Made by a program: the position numbers and the translations under genes. From JAJVID01 sp050247435 (GTDB lineage: Bacteria; Acidobacteriota; Blastocatellia; RBC074): a stretch of DNA of 64,000 nucleotides. The stretch covers positions 1-64,000 of the forward strand of contig JBFWUF010000014.1 in assembly GCA_050247435.1 (NCBI GenBank). Direction: 5' to 3'. Below, piece by piece: positions 19,408 through 29,865 of this stretch. The first letter of the stretch is position 1. Every line of letters begins with the position of its first letter. The notes under the pieces are model-generated. The model saw nothing but the letters and a program-made list of their open reading frames with translations, was not told where the DNA came from and ran no database searches.

Positions 19408-20214
19408 TCAGATTTGGGCCTTGAGGTAAAACTTGCTGGTGGGCTGGGCGGAGCCGCCTTTCGGTTCGAGCGTCACCGCGGTCGCGGCCAAACCGGTCAA
19501 CGCCTGAGCAGGCAGCGCCAGTTTCAACACGGTTCGCCCTTGCGCGTCGGGGCGAAATACGGCGGCGCTGATCCTGGAGTCTTTTGTCACGTACCAGAGT
19601 TGATAGTCTTTGTCGGTAGGCGGCGCAGGCAAATCAAAAATGTAAATGACCCACTGCTGCGTCTTTGTGTCCCAGATGACTTTGGCGTTGGCCTGAGGAG
19701 CCTCATCGCCGGTCATCGCGATAACCTTCGTCGTGGGAGATACGATGCCGTCAACCTCTTGCTTCAAGGCGTTCAGTTCTCCCGCCATCGCCGAGTTCTT
19801 AAGATTGAGATTGATGTTCTGCCATAGCAGATACGAGCAAGTGAACGTCATTAAAATTGTAGCGGCTGCCAGTGACCACCGTGGTATCTGCAATCGGACG
19901 CGGCGAGAGGGGGCGAATGGCAAAACCTTCTGCTCCGATTGCGCGGCGGCGGATTCCGCAATTGCGATTTCGGCGATGGTTTCTTGAGGTTCATCGGTGA
20001 CGCGGTCCAAAAGATTCTTTTTCAGGTAATCAGGCGGTGGTTGCTGGGGTAAAGCCTGGGGCAGCAAAGCAGCCACATCGCGCCACTCAGCGATATCGCG
20101 CTGCTGCTCAGGCGTGGCATTGCGCAACGACATTTCAACAGCGCGCGCGGTCTCCTCGTCGAGCGCGCCGATGGCGTAGAGCGGAGCCAGTTCTTTTACC
20201 TCATCCCAATCCAT
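19408..20214 (-). CDS. RskA-type anti-sigma factor
   Basis: 268 residues. The N-terminal 60 residues (ELAPLYAIGALDEETARAVEMSL...) match the sigma-binding region of RskA-like anti-sigma factors. One membrane segment (RWSLAAATILMTFTCSYLLW) follows at about 110-130. The outer C-terminal domain (IYIFDLPAPPTDKDYQLWYV...) matches the RskA C-terminal family (PF10099). Such proteins hold an ECF sigma factor at the membrane until cut by proteases. No ECF sigma gene lies next to it, which is unusual for this family. The partner must be elsewhere. Confidence 0.82.
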   Translation of the reverse strand: MDWDEVKELAPLYAIGALDEETARAVEMSLRNATPEQQRDIAEWRDVAALLPQALPQQPPPDYLKKNLLDRVTDEPQETIAEIAIAESAAAQSEQKVLPFAPSRRVRLQIPRWSLAAATILMTFTCSYLLWQNINLNLKNSAMAGELNALKQEVDGIVSPTTKVIAMTGDEAPQANAKVIWDTKTQQWVIYIFDLPAPPTDKDYQLWYVTKDSRISAAVFRPDAQGRTVLKLALPAQALTGLAATAVTLEPKGGSAQPTSKFYLKAQI

Positions 20215-20412
20215 AACAAGAATAATGCCGATGACACTTTAAATCGGAACGGGAATCATTGGGACACTTTTTCTCCCGCCAGCCGCGAACGGCCAATGGC
20301 TTAACTAATGCTGGGCCAGGGAAAAGAGATTGCGCCAATTCCTGATGTCCCAATTTGGGTTACGCAGTCTCGGAAGTCGCCGGATGTTACAAAAGGTGTC
20401 ACAAAATCAGAA

Positions 20413-20460
20413 AGACAGATCAACGATTCGGCAGTTTACTGGCTAATCGCTGATCTGTCT
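20413..20460. repeat. Fold-back with AGACAGATCA arms
   Basis: AGACAGATCA (20413-20422) and TGATCTGTCT (20451-20460) are exact complements. Pairing continues imperfectly inward (ACGATTCGGC with GGCTAATCGC). The stem is in the 287-base gap between the anti-sigma and cytochrome genes, beside the second hairpin at 20471-20496. Confidence 0.65.
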
Positions 20461-20470
20461 ATTTGTTACG

Positions 20471-20496
20471 GATAAAACCCCGGATGGGTTTTTATC
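20471..20496 (-). terminator. Hairpin after the cytochrome gene
   Basis: GATAAAACCC (20471-20480) pairs with GGGTTTTTATC (20486-20496), with one bulge. It begins five bases after the stop of the minus-strand cytochrome gene. The T-rich arm could help termination on that strand. There is no long T-run. Confidence 0.5.
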
Positions 20497-20501
20497 AGTG
20501 A

Positions 20502-21251
20502 TTACTTTTTGAGAGTCCGCAGATAAGTGACGATCTGCCAGCGCTGTTCATCATCGAAACGAACGCGGTGCGCGGGCATGGGCGATCTGCCGTTGGTGAT
20601 TTTCCAGAATAGTTCTCCGTCAGTATTCGCCTGTGTCATCTGGCTGGCGAGATTTGTCGGCGGCAGCGGCTTGCCATCGCGCTTGGTGTTTCCGGACATC
20701 CATCCATTGCCCTCGCCTTTCTTGCCGTGACAATCAACGCATTTCTGCATGTAAAGTTCGCGGCCCATCTTTACCGCGTCAGGATTGGATTTCGCCGGGT
20801 TAACCAGATTAGCCACGTCCGCGGGCGCCTGCCACTGTTGAACGACTTTTCCGTTTTTAACCACCACGGTTGGCGTCGGACGAGGCGGAAACGGATCCGG
20901 ATCCGGCGTCAACATCGGTTTGGCCTTTGTCACAGTCATCGGGATGTTGCCGACGGTTCTTTTCTCTTCGCTCTGCGAAGTCGGCGCCGACGGGCCGACC
21001 GGGCCGATTGGAGTCGTAGGCACGGTCGCGGGTGTCGCGCCAGCGTCCAGCGTCGCGCCCGGTTGCGAATTCGCCGGTACTCCGGCAGCGGGACTCGCCG
21101 CGGTATTCGCCTGCGCGGTTTGGGCGCCGTTGTTCGACACGACCGAATCGTTCTTGCACGCGGCGTTCAACAAGGCAGCCAGCAGCGCGGCCATCGCAAT
21201 AAAGATCGTTAGTATCTTTGAGTGTGTGTTTGTGTCTATCCTTCCGAGCAT
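20502..21251 (-). CDS. c-type cytochrome lipoprotein
   Basis: 249 residues, an electron carrier on the outer face of a membrane. The N-terminus has a hydrophobic segment and a lipobox (LLNAAC). About 110 residues of proline-, alanine- and threonine-rich linker follow. The C-terminal 100 residues are a cytochrome c class I domain with the haem motif CVDCH after GRELYMQK, and the sixth ligand methionine in RSPMPAHR. The fold ends WQIVTYLRTLKK, as in many c-type cytochromes. There is one haem only. The neighbours (anti-sigma factor, PilM-like gene) do not show its partner. Confidence 0.88.
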   Translation of the reverse strand: MLGRIDTNTHSKILTIFIAMAALLAALLNAACKNDSVVSNNGAQTAQANTAASPAAGVPANSQPGATLDAGATPATVPTTPIGPVGPSAPTSQSEEKRTVGNIPMTVTKAKPMLTPDPDPFPPRPTPTVVVKNGKVVQQWQAPADVANLVNPAKSNPDAVKMGRELYMQKCVDCHGKKGEGNGWMSGNTKRDGKPLPPTNLASQMTQANTDGELFWKITNGRSPMPAHRVRFDDEQRWQIVTYLRTLKK

Positions 21252-21402
21252 TTGTGTGTCTGTCCTTTACTCTTGAAATGGGAGCTAATGTGAAATGAAG
21301 CTTCAATGGGGCCTAGTTGGGTGTGAGGGCGCCGAGTCTTCCAGGAAAGTCAAAGGAGGCCTGCGCGAGTCATCTTGAGTTACCGCATCGAGTAGCGCTG
21401 AA

Positions 21403-22356
21403 TCATCCCCAGCCCAAAGTCGCCAACCCTCCGGCGGCCGCAAAGTGGTTGAACGGCGCGTTCGGATCAACTCTCAGGCCGATTTGCTGCGGGTCGAGCG
21501 CGACCGCGTGTCTTTCCATTGCGGATGACAGCACATCGCGGAAGCGGCGCTGTTCCGGCGCGCCGCCAATCGTCAACACGCGGCTAAGCGGCGCGCTGGA
21601 GTCTGCCGACGCCAGCCGGTCGCGATAGAAGACCATCAGCCGGTAGAATTCGTTCTCGCGATCCTCCGGCGCGCATTCAACCTCGCGCACCAACAACGGT
21701 TCCCTGCCCCGCACGATCACGGCGTCGAACCCGCGTTCGTTCAGGCTGACAACAACCTGATCGTCTTCCAGGTCTTGCCGGATCAGCCACTGGGCCTCAC
21801 CAACGTGCTGTGGCGTGATCATTCCCGCCTGCCAGCCGAGTTGTTTAAAGATTCGCTCGTATTGCGCGATGACTTGTTCGCTCGCGGCGGAAATCAGGTA
21901 TTGCGGGCGGCCATTCAGATCGCTCAAGCGGGCGTAATTGACCCTCAGGTCGCTGAACTTCTGTCCCACGCCGCGTTCGACTTTCCATTCGATCATCTGC
22001 GCCAGTTCGGCCCTCGACGTTGGCGCGGCGTCGAGCGCGACCACCAGGCCGCGCGCGCTCCCCGAAGGCAGCGAAACGCTCAATCGCGGCGTCCTTTTCA
22101 TCCCCGCCTGCGCCGCAGTTCTCGACAGATGGTCAATCAACACGGGTTCGTTCGTGATGTTCGGTTCGGTGAAACTCGCCTGCACGATCCCGTCGGGCAA
22201 CCGCAACACGCCCAGGTTGCGCGGCTCGAATTCGCCGCCGCTCCGTTTGAGCGTGATCAACGCCAGATGTGTTTCGGTGATTGAGAGTGAAGTCCGCGGC
22301 AGGTTGGGCGCGGTCAGGTAGTTGAAAAAACCGGATAAGATAGGAATTTGTCGCAT
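21403..22356 (-). CDS. PilM-like actin-fold protein of the secretion/pilus operon
   Basis: 317 residues that resemble the cytoplasmic actin-like PilM family in layout: an N-terminal LSITETHLALITLKR strand pair, then SVSLPSGSARG, a helix with MIEWKVERGV, then QVVVSLNERGFDAVIV and LTIGGAPEQRR. It ends FNHFAAAGGLATLGWG, much like the AAGLALRG ending of PilM proteins. PilM normally docks the inner-membrane PilN/PilO proteins, but no such genes follow here. It is the last gene of the run gspF-gspE-secretin-pseudopilins. A heptamer repeat lies between it and the pseudopilin gene upstream. Confidence 0.65.
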   Translation of the reverse strand: MRQIPILSGFFNYLTAPNLPRTSLSITETHLALITLKRSGGEFEPRNLGVLRLPDGIVQASFTEPNITNEPVLIDHLSRTAAQAGMKRTPRLSVSLPSGSARGLVVALDAAPTSRAELAQMIEWKVERGVGQKFSDLRVNYARLSDLNGRPQYLISAASEQVIAQYERIFKQLGWQAGMITPQHVGEAQWLIRQDLEDDQVVVSLNERGFDAVIVRGREPLLVREVECAPEDRENEFYRLMVFYRDRLASADSSAPLSRVLTIGGAPEQRRFRDVLSSAMERHAVALDPQQIGLRVDPNAPFNHFAAAGGLATLGWG

Positions 22357-22423
22357 ATCGTAAATAGCCGGGCAAAAGCTTCGTAAGCAGGTGGGTGAAA
22401 CTATTGCGGTGTAATCGCCGGCA

Positions 22424-22465
22424 ATATTTCATATTTCATATCAAATATCGCATATGAAATATGGC
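22424..22465. repeat. Heptanucleotide repeat, ATATNNN family, copy 1
   Basis: Six 7-base units in a row: ATATTTC, ATATTTC, ATATCAA, ATATCGC, ATATGAA, ATATGGC. The tract is also a fold-back (ATATTTCATAT against ATATGAAATAT). A second copy with the same unit order is at 37924-37965. It lies in the gap between pseudopilin 2 and the PilM-like gene. Confidence 0.85.
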
Positions 22466-22522
22466 TTGATCGCAGTTGCCGGCCTTCGGGCGGAATTACC
22501 CCTCGTCACAACCTCGGTGATC

Positions 22523-22951
22523 TCAATAATCCGTAAAAGCCTTCCCGTTTGAATCCTGGCCCTCCGCCGAACTCTTCACGTCGCTGATGCCGGAAGTCGA
22601 GCTCGAATCAACGGAATCGCCCGGGGGCGCGGCGATTTCGTTCCACTGGCAATCAGGACAGATCGGATCTTTCGGCACATCGCGCAGATACTGCGCCGAA
22701 ACCAACTCCTGCAGATTTGCGGGAGGCTTCTCCTTGTCCTGCCAGTAGAAATCAATCGCGCGGCGCATCGTCGCTAGATTCTGCATCAGCACGACCTCTT
22801 TCGCGCGGCGCAGATGAGAGAGGTATTTCGGAATCGCCACCGCCGCCAGGATCGCGATGATCACCATCACGATCAGCAACTCCATGAAGGTGAAGCCGCG
22901 CTGGACGCGAGCGAGCATCGCTGTTTTGGAACTCCCTGCCTTGAAACTCAT
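22523..22951 (-). CDS. Type II secretion/type IV pseudopilin 2
   Basis: 142 residues from ATG 22949-22951, with GGAGGG ten bases upstream. The leader ends in VQRG and is followed by FTFMELLIVMVIIAILAAVAIPKYL, the classic class III signal for prepilin peptidase: cut before F, with glutamate at +5. The mature protein is GspG-like in its N-terminal helix and short globular part. It contains one CPDC pair, which may form a disulphide or bind metal. The tail (SSSTSGISDVKSSAEGQDSNG) is serine-rich. It is 22 bases downstream of the first pseudopilin. Confidence 0.88.
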   Translation of the reverse strand: MSFKAGSSKTAMLARVQRGFTFMELLIVMVIIAILAAVAIPKYLSHLRRAKEVVLMQNLATMRRAIDFYWQDKEKPPANLQELVSAQYLRDVPKDPICPDCQWNEIAAPPGDSVDSSSTSGISDVKSSAEGQDSNGKAFTDY

Positions 22952-22973
22952 GACTGCCAACCCTCCAATCCCT

Positions 22974-23534
22974 TTACCAATCCTTGTACTGCGTCTTGCC
23001 GTCTAGCGCGGTTCCAGACGCTTTGCTGAATATGTCGTAAACGTTTTCCCCGCCCCACGATGTCGAACCGGAATCGTCCTGCACCGAACGCAGCCCCCAG
23101 TCAGTGTTGTCCGTGAACGGGTCTTTCGGGATGCGTCGCAAAAACCGAACAGTCGAATCGCCCTTGTTCGGCGGGTGAATGCCTTCGACCAGAATCTCCA
23201 GACTCGGCGGATAGCATTCGTCGTCAACTTTACGGTCGAGCGGGCCGACCATCCCCGCTTCGCACGCGATTTTATAAGCGTCTATCGCCTTGCGCAATTC
23301 ACGCAGGTTGCGGCGCAGTTCCATTTCCTTATCGCGCTTGATCAGGTTTCTGGCAACGGGGATCGTGCCCGCCGCCAGAATCGCTATGATCGCCAGCGTG
23401 ATGATCAACTCAAGCAGAGTGAAACCTGATTCAGAAGGCAATCGGCGATAGACAGAAGGCAGAGATATATTCTTCTGCCTTCTATCTTCTGTCTTCTGTC
23501 TTCTGTCTTCTGCCTTTCCGAGTCTATTTTTCAT
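22974..23534 (-). CDS. Type II secretion/type IV pseudopilin 1 with repeat-extended leader
   Basis: The mature part begins FTLLELIITLAIIAILAAGTIPVARN after glycine, a standard prepilin cleavage site, and continues as a GspG-like pseudopilin. The closest start with an operon-like position is ATG 23532-23534, which overlaps the secretin stop by eleven bases. From there the leader is 37 residues, far above the usual 6-25. It contains EDRRQKTEDRRQK, encoded by a heptanucleotide tract at 23472-23513. A shorter leader would require a non-ATG start inside the repeat or just after it. I see no better ribosome site there. Confidence 0.8.
   Translation of the reverse strand: MKNRLGKAEDRRQKTEDRRQKNISLPSVYRRLPSESGFTLLELIITLAIIAILAAGTIPVARNLIKRDKEMELRRNLRELRKAIDAYKIACEAGMVGPLDRKVDDECYPPSLEILVEGIHPPNKGDSTVRFLRRIPKDPFTDNTDWGLRSVQDDSGSTSWGGENVYDIFSKASGTALDGKTQYKDW
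23472..23513. repeat. Heptanucleotide repeat, CTTCTGT family (plus strand)
   Basis: Six units: CTTCTGC, CTTCTAT, CTTCTGT, CTTCTGT, CTTCTGT, CTTCTGC. On the minus strand these read as ACAGAAG units and lie inside the leader of pseudopilin 1. An inverted partial copy (GACAGAAGGCAGA) precedes the tract near 23451-23463, so the locus can fold back. The same unit occurs in 13 copies at 63100-63190. Confidence 0.88.
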
Positions 23535-26500
23535 TTGAACTCGTAATCGAATCACGGCCGATGATCACCTGAGTGGCGGAGCCGCTAGCAGGGATTTGCG
23601 CGCTGCCGACCCGGACTTTGGTGTCATTGCTGTTAAAGGCGATCTCCGACTGGCCTTCGCCGATCGCGGAGAATTCGATCGTGATCAAACGGCCGCTGGC
23701 CGCTGTCGGCGTGTTCTGAGGCTGTTTGACTTTGACGATCAGAGTCCCCTTCTGTTTGATGTCATAGCTGAATTCGGGCTGCGAGCCGAACAATCCGCCA
23801 TCGCGCACCGATTTCACCTGCAGTTTCGAGGCGTCGTATTTGAGCGCGACGCTGGCGCCGCTCATCTGCGCCTGGCTGGTGACTTCAACCGTGACCGTGA
23901 AGGTCTTGCCGACCTTTTGCTTGATGGGTTTCGGCGAGAGGCTGAAATTTACCGCGGAATTCGCGCGCGGATTACTGGCCATCTTCGGCGCCGCCGGAGC
24001 GACTTTCTGCTGCGGCGATGGAGTCAGGTACTCTTTCGGAATTTCGGGCTTCGGTTCCGGCTTCTTTGTTTTGTTTGCCGCGTCGGCAGCCTTCCTGGCC
24101 CGCTCTTCGGCGATCATCTTGGCGATTGCGCGCTCAACGTGTTCCGGGCGCCGCGCGGCGACGACCGAAGCCTGAGGAACCGGTTCGGCGGGTTGGGTAA
24201 CGAGCGAACTCAATTCAGGCGGCGCGCCATCTTTGCCCGCTCCCTGACCTGTCTGCCCTGGCTGCCCCGGTTGTCCCGGTTGCTGCTGCGGAGTGTCGCT
24301 GCCGGTATTGCTCCCGCTCGGCACGAGTTGGATTTCCGGCTGCTGCCGCGGTTCGGGCGCCGGAACCTCGGCGTACTGGTTTCTGGTAGGTGAAGGCGGC
24401 GGCGCCGGGCCAACATTCTGGTTGTTGATCACGCGCGGAGTACGAGTGTCAACCTTTTGAATGGCCGGCTGCGAGCCGGCGCCCAGGCGCTGCTGATTGT
24501 CGAAACTCGCATTCTGGGTAGGCGCCGAAGCGGGCGCGTCGAGTTGCACACCCGGCACACCCTGAGCGATCAACCGTTTCTCCTCCTCTTCTGCAACCTG
24601 AGCGCGGTTGACCACGTCTTCGATGCTCTGGTTCATGCCGCCTGTCTGCGGCGGCCCGTAATGCGCAAGATGATCTTTCTGCGTGATGCCGGCGGAACGA
24701 ATGATATGTGGCGTGACGGTAATGATTACGTCGCTCTGACGGCTCTCCTGACGCGGGGTCGAGAAGAGCCTGCCGATCAACGGCAACATTCCGAGAACCG
24801 GGATACCGGCGCGCGAATCGCCCTTGGTTTCCTGGTTGACGCCCGCGACCACGGCGGTCACACCGTCTTGAATACGAGCTACAGTGTTCAGCGATCTCTG
24901 CGTGAACACTGGCGTCAGGTTCTGAGCGTCGGAACCGGAAGCGACAACGTCCGAGGTTTCAAAGTTCATCTTGATCTCAACGTAACCCTCGTTGGTAATC
25001 GTTGGCTGCGCGTCAATCACCAGACCGACGTCTCGGTATTGAATGTTGTCAATTCCCGGATAGCCTCCGCCGAATCCACCAAGCCCGCCGAGCACTGAAT
25101 TTATCGTCTGATTGACGCCGCCATTAACGCCAGTTCCGACCGTGCCTGGCTGCCCGATACCGCCACCGATACCGCCACCGATACCGCCAAACCCGCCACC
25201 GTAGCCGTAAGAGGTGCCGAGTCTGACAGGTACGCTGCGCCCGACTTTGGTCTTATTCTGGCCGCCGTCAAGCACGTGAATCTGGGTTTTGTGTAACAGC
25301 TTCGAACTACCAGTCGACCGCAAAAGACTAAGAGTGGTCGGCGGCAATCCAAGCAGGAACCCCGCTCCACTTGCGCCGAAGGCTGCCAGGGCGCCGATGT
25401 TACCTATCGCCGCTGGCAACAAGGAATTAGTGCCGAAGCCGCCAAGATTGCCCAGTGAAGTGGTGGGACTCTGCTTGTAGTAGACCTTGCCGGTCGACTT
25501 ATCAGTGTACTCAATTGTGTTGATCTGCTGTGGCGAGGTCGCAATCTGGTTGCCGATTTGAGTCATGCTGTCGTGCGAGACCTCGTAAATTTCGATGTCG
25601 AGCACAACCTCGTTCTTGTTCTTATCAATGTTGTTGATAAGGTCCTGAACCAGTTGAAGCTCGGCCGGCGTCGCTTTAACGATCAAAACATTGCTGTGGT
25701 TGGCTCCGCCGGTTCCGCCGACGGTGTCAACGCTCGCGGCCTGGCGTCCCGGCGGGAGCATTTGCGCCAGTATAGCCTTCACTGTATTCGCAGTGATGTT
25801 GCCCAGATAGAAGGTCTTGATCATCAACTTTTCAAAGCGCGGGCGGTTGGTTCCGTTGTCGGGATAAATGAAGATCGTGCGGCGGTCAACCTGCTCGAAG
25901 GTGTGCCTCTTCTGCATCAGGACGATGTCGAGCGCTTTGGCCAGCGTCACATCCTGCAGGTCAATCGTCACCTTCTCCGAATCCTTGACCGTGTCGTCGA
26001 ACACGACGTTCAGACCAAGCTGTTTTGAGAGCGAATTGACCGCGGCCTTGAAGGAAGTCTCTCTGAAATTGATGCTCTGCGCGACATCTCCCCTCGATCG
26101 TGGCTTGCTGGCCACCTGGATTTCATTGCTGACCGGCCTCATGCCGCCGGTCTTGGTGTTGTAATTGATCTGGTCGCTGGTGCCGCTCGCCTGCGCCTTT
26201 TGCATTTCGAGCATCCGCTCCATCTTGAATCGCGCGATTTCGTTGCCCTGATCGTAGTTGTACGCCTGGCGGTAGGCGGTGTAGGCGCTGGCGTAATCAT
26301 TCTGTTCAGCCAGCGCGTCGCCGCGTTTGACGTACATCAGCGAGGCCTGATTGAGCGCCCGCAAATAATGCAGCTTGTATTCGGGATTGTTCGGCTCCGA
26401 AGAGAGGGCCAGGGCGAAATGCTGCGCGGCCATGTCCCACTGCTGCTGCTCTTCGTACTTAATCCCTTCCTTGTAATTCTTCTTCCCGTTTTTGCCATCG

Positions 26501-26580
26501 GCCAGCGCGACGCCCGGCAGAATCAGGCAGAAAGACAGGAAGACGGCAAGAAATCTGCGCGTGGATGTATCTGTGTTCAT
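23524..26580 (-). CDS. Secretin with N-terminal TPR and C-terminal cohesin-like domain
   Basis: 1018 residues from ATG 26578-26580. A longer frame to 26808 adds a non-protein-like stretch. Order: signal peptide (1-27), TPR-like helices (33-125), STN/N0 domain (about 168-240, INFRETSFKAAVNSLSKQLG), secretin N1 domain (FYLGNITANTVKAILAQML), the secretin barrel with a glycine-rich GGGIGGGIG stretch and the terminal VTPHIIR, a long Pro/Gln-rich linker, and a cohesin-like beta-sandwich (about 885-1005, VGKTFTVTVEVTSQAQMSGASVALKYDASKLQVKSV in two parts). It forms the outer-membrane pore of the secretion or pilus system. The cohesin-like tail is atypical for GspD or PilQ and may bind a partner at the cell surface or periplasm. 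Confidence 0.9.
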   Translation of the reverse strand: MNTDTSTRRFLAVFLSFCLILPGVALADGKNGKKNYKEGIKYEEQQQWDMAAQHFALALSSEPNNPEYKLHYLRALNQASLMYVKRGDALAEQNDYASAYTAYRQAYNYDQGNEIARFKMERMLEMQKAQASGTSDQINYNTKTGGMRPVSNEIQVASKPRSRGDVAQSINFRETSFKAAVNSLSKQLGLNVVFDDTVKDSEKVTIDLQDVTLAKALDIVLMQKRHTFEQVDRRTIFIYPDNGTNRPRFEKLMIKTFYLGNITANTVKAILAQMLPPGRQAASVDTVGGTGGANHSNVLIVKATPAELQLVQDLINNIDKNKNEVVLDIEIYEVSHDSMTQIGNQIATSPQQINTIEYTDKSTGKVYYKQSPTTSLGNLGGFGTNSLLPAAIGNIGALAAFGASGAGFLLGLPPTTLSLLRSTGSSKLLHKTQIHVLDGGQNKTKVGRSVPVRLGTSYGYGGGFGGIGGGIGGGIGQPGTVGTGVNGGVNQTINSVLGGLGGFGGGYPGIDNIQYRDVGLVIDAQPTITNEGYVEIKMNFETSDVVASGSDAQNLTPVFTQRSLNTVARIQDGVTAVVAGVNQETKGDSRAGIPVLGMLPLIGRLFSTPRQESRQSDVIITVTPHIIRSAGITQKDHLAHYGPPQTGGMNQSIEDVVNRAQVAEEEEKRLIAQGVPGVQLDAPASAPTQNASFDNQQRLGAGSQPAIQKVDTRTPRVINNQNVGPAPPPSPTRNQYAEVPAPEPRQQPEIQLVPSGSNTGSDTPQQQPGQPGQPGQTGQGAGKDGAPPELSSLVTQPAEPVPQASVVAARRPEHVERAIAKMIAEERARKAADAANKTKKPEPKPEIPKEYLTPSPQQKVAPAAPKMASNPRANSAVNFSLSPKPIKQKVGKTFTVTVEVTSQAQMSGASVALKYDASKLQVKSVRDGGLFGSQPEFSYDIKQKGTLIVKVKQPQNTPTAASGRLITIEFSAIGEGQSEIAFNSNDTKVRVGSAQIPASGSATQVIIGRDSITSSNEK

Positions 26581-26944
26581 GGTGATGACCTTCTCTATAT
26601 TTCTATTGAGCCTCTGACATTGAACTGGCGGCCAGTTCGGACCGGCTCTCGGTTTGAATCGAGACAAGGTTGGCGCGCCTTGTCTAATAAACTTGAAAAT
26701 TGGCGAACGAAAAATCGGCAAAATTTCGGCGAACCCGAAAATCCGGAGTTGAAAAGACCGGTTGCCGTCCAAACATTGCGGACGCCGGGATGGGGTGGTG
26801 GTTTTCAACGGCCTGACTTAACAACCAGGCCTTTCAACGCCCCTCGGATAAATGCGTTCCAAATTTCTCAGCAGGGAGTAGAGAGTGGGTAATGGGGAGT
26901 GGCGTCTTTTTCCCCACTCCCCACTCCCCACTCCCCACTCCCTG
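26581..26944. other. Gap with CCCCACT fold-back, no gene
   Basis: This gap lies between gspE and the secretin gene. Besides the heptamer fold-back at 26870-26946 I see only unremarkable sequence. It should hold the ribosome site and any internal promoter for the secretin. Confidence 0.5.

Positions 26945-26946
<2 letters not shown>
26870..26946. repeat. Heptanucleotide fold-back, CCCCACT family
   Basis: Units CCCCACT at 26912, 26919, 26926 and 26933, then CCCTGCT at 26940-26946. A left arm of variant inverse units (AGCAGGGAGT at 26870-26879, later AATGGGGAGTGG) makes the whole locus a fold-back. The last unit overlaps the gspE stop codon (26945-26947). Confidence 0.85.
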
Positions 26947-28588
<1,642 letters not shown>

Positions 28589-28644
28589 TCCCTTACCTTC
28601 TTCTCTTTCTTTTTGATCTCAAAATTTGAGATTCGATATTTTCA

Positions 28645-29865
28645 TCAAGCTCCGACCTTGCTGGCCATTTGCAGCAACGGCAGATAGATCGCCAGCAGGA
28701 TCGTGATCACTATGCCGGCCATCGCCAACAAAATCGTCGGCTCGATCAGGCTGGTCAACTGTCCGAGTTTCGTTTCGGTCTCCGCGTCGTAAAATCCGGC
28801 GACTTCGTCGAGCATCTCGCGCAACGATCCCGAACGCTCGCCGACGCCGATCATGTCAACCGCCAGGGCGGGCGCCCATCCGGCCCCGGCGAGGCTTTCG
28901 GTGAATGGTTTTCCCTCGCGGATTTTCGAGAGCGCCGGCTCGGTCGAACGCAGAAGCTCGCGGTTGGTGACCGACTGTAGCGCGATTTGGAACGATTCGA
29001 CGACGGTGATGCCGCCCGCAAGCAGCGTCGCCAGACTGCGGGAAAGCTGCGCGGTGGTCAACTGCTTGATCAGATCGCCGACAATCGGAATCTTCAACAC
29101 CCAGCGATCCATCGTGCGCCGTCCGTTCTCAGTCTGTCTCCACGAATAGAGGCCAGCGCCGCTTATCAAAAGCAGCGGAAGAAGCCAATAAATGTTTTCT
29201 CTCACGGTCGCCGAAGCGCTGACGACGAAAATCGTGACAGCGGGCAGATCCGTGCCCATGTTTTCGTAGAGCGTCGAGAATTGCGGGATGACGAATGTCG
29301 TCAGAATGGCGATCAGGACAAACGCCGCACACAGCAGCATGATCGGATAAGTGAGCGCGCCGCGAATCTTGCGGCGCAAAGCGGCGATGGATTTGGTGTA
29401 TTCGACGTAGCGGCGCAACACGTCGTCCAGGTTGCCTGAACGCTCGCCCGCGAGGATCGAGGCCGTGTAGATTTTCGGGAACGTGTCGCCCTGAGCCTCC
29501 AGGGCTTCGGAAAGCGCGGCGCCGGATTTAATGCGGGCTTCGACATCCGAAAGCACCGTCCGCAGTTTCGGATTTGGCGAGCGCTGCCGTAGCATCTGGA
29601 TTGATTGCAGCACCGGCAATCCCGCGTGAATCAGCGCGGCCAACTGCTGATTGAAGAGCAAAAAATCGTCGAGCTTGATCCTGACCGAGCGATGCCCCGC
29701 GCCGCGCACACGCACACCGTTCACCACACCCGAAGATTCAACAGAGAAAATCCGGTAACCTTCCAGTACGAGACGCTGGCGCAATTCCTGCTCGGACAGA
29801 CCTTCGACCGTCCGCGTTACGATCTCGCCTCCGGGCGTCCCGAGTTTGCAAATAAACTCTGCCAT
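28645..29865 (-). CDS. Type II secretion/type IV pilus inner-membrane protein (GspF/PilC-like)
   Basis: 406 residues, the inner-membrane platform that works with the ATPase. Two GspF repeats are visible. The first is near residues 65-190 (LLFNQQLAALIHAGLPVLQSIQ, then a hydrophobic segment TYPIMLLCAAFVLIAILTTFVIP). The second is near 265-390 (LSRSLATLLAGGITVVESFQIAL, then IEPTILLAMAGIVITILLAIYLPLLQ). There are three membrane segments in all. An N-terminal domain of 60 residues (EGLSEQELRQRLVLEGYRIFSVE) matches the GspF N-terminal subdomain. It is the first gene of the minus-strand secretion operon, so its promoter should lie in 29866-30379. Confidence 0.94.
   Translation of the reverse strand: MAEFICKLGTPGGEIVTRTVEGLSEQELRQRLVLEGYRIFSVESSGVVNGVRVRGAGHRSVRIKLDDFLLFNQQLAALIHAGLPVLQSIQMLRQRSPNPKLRTVLSDVEARIKSGAALSEALEAQGDTFPKIYTASILAGERSGNLDDVLRRYVEYTKSIAALRRKIRGALTYPIMLLCAAFVLIAILTTFVIPQFSTLYENMGTDLPAVTIFVVSASATVRENIYWLLPLLLISGAGLYSWRQTENGRRTMDRWVLKIPIVGDLIKQLTTAQLSRSLATLLAGGITVVESFQIALQSVTNRELLRSTEPALSKIREGKPFTESLAGAGWAPALAVDMIGVGERSGSLREMLDEVAGFYDAETETKLGQLTSLIEPTILLAMAGIVITILLAIYLPLLQMASKVGA

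Noticed and set aside
26581..26808. 76-codon N-terminal extension of the secretin
   Set aside because: It lacks protein-like character, and the signal peptide starts at 26580 behind an acceptable ribosome site.
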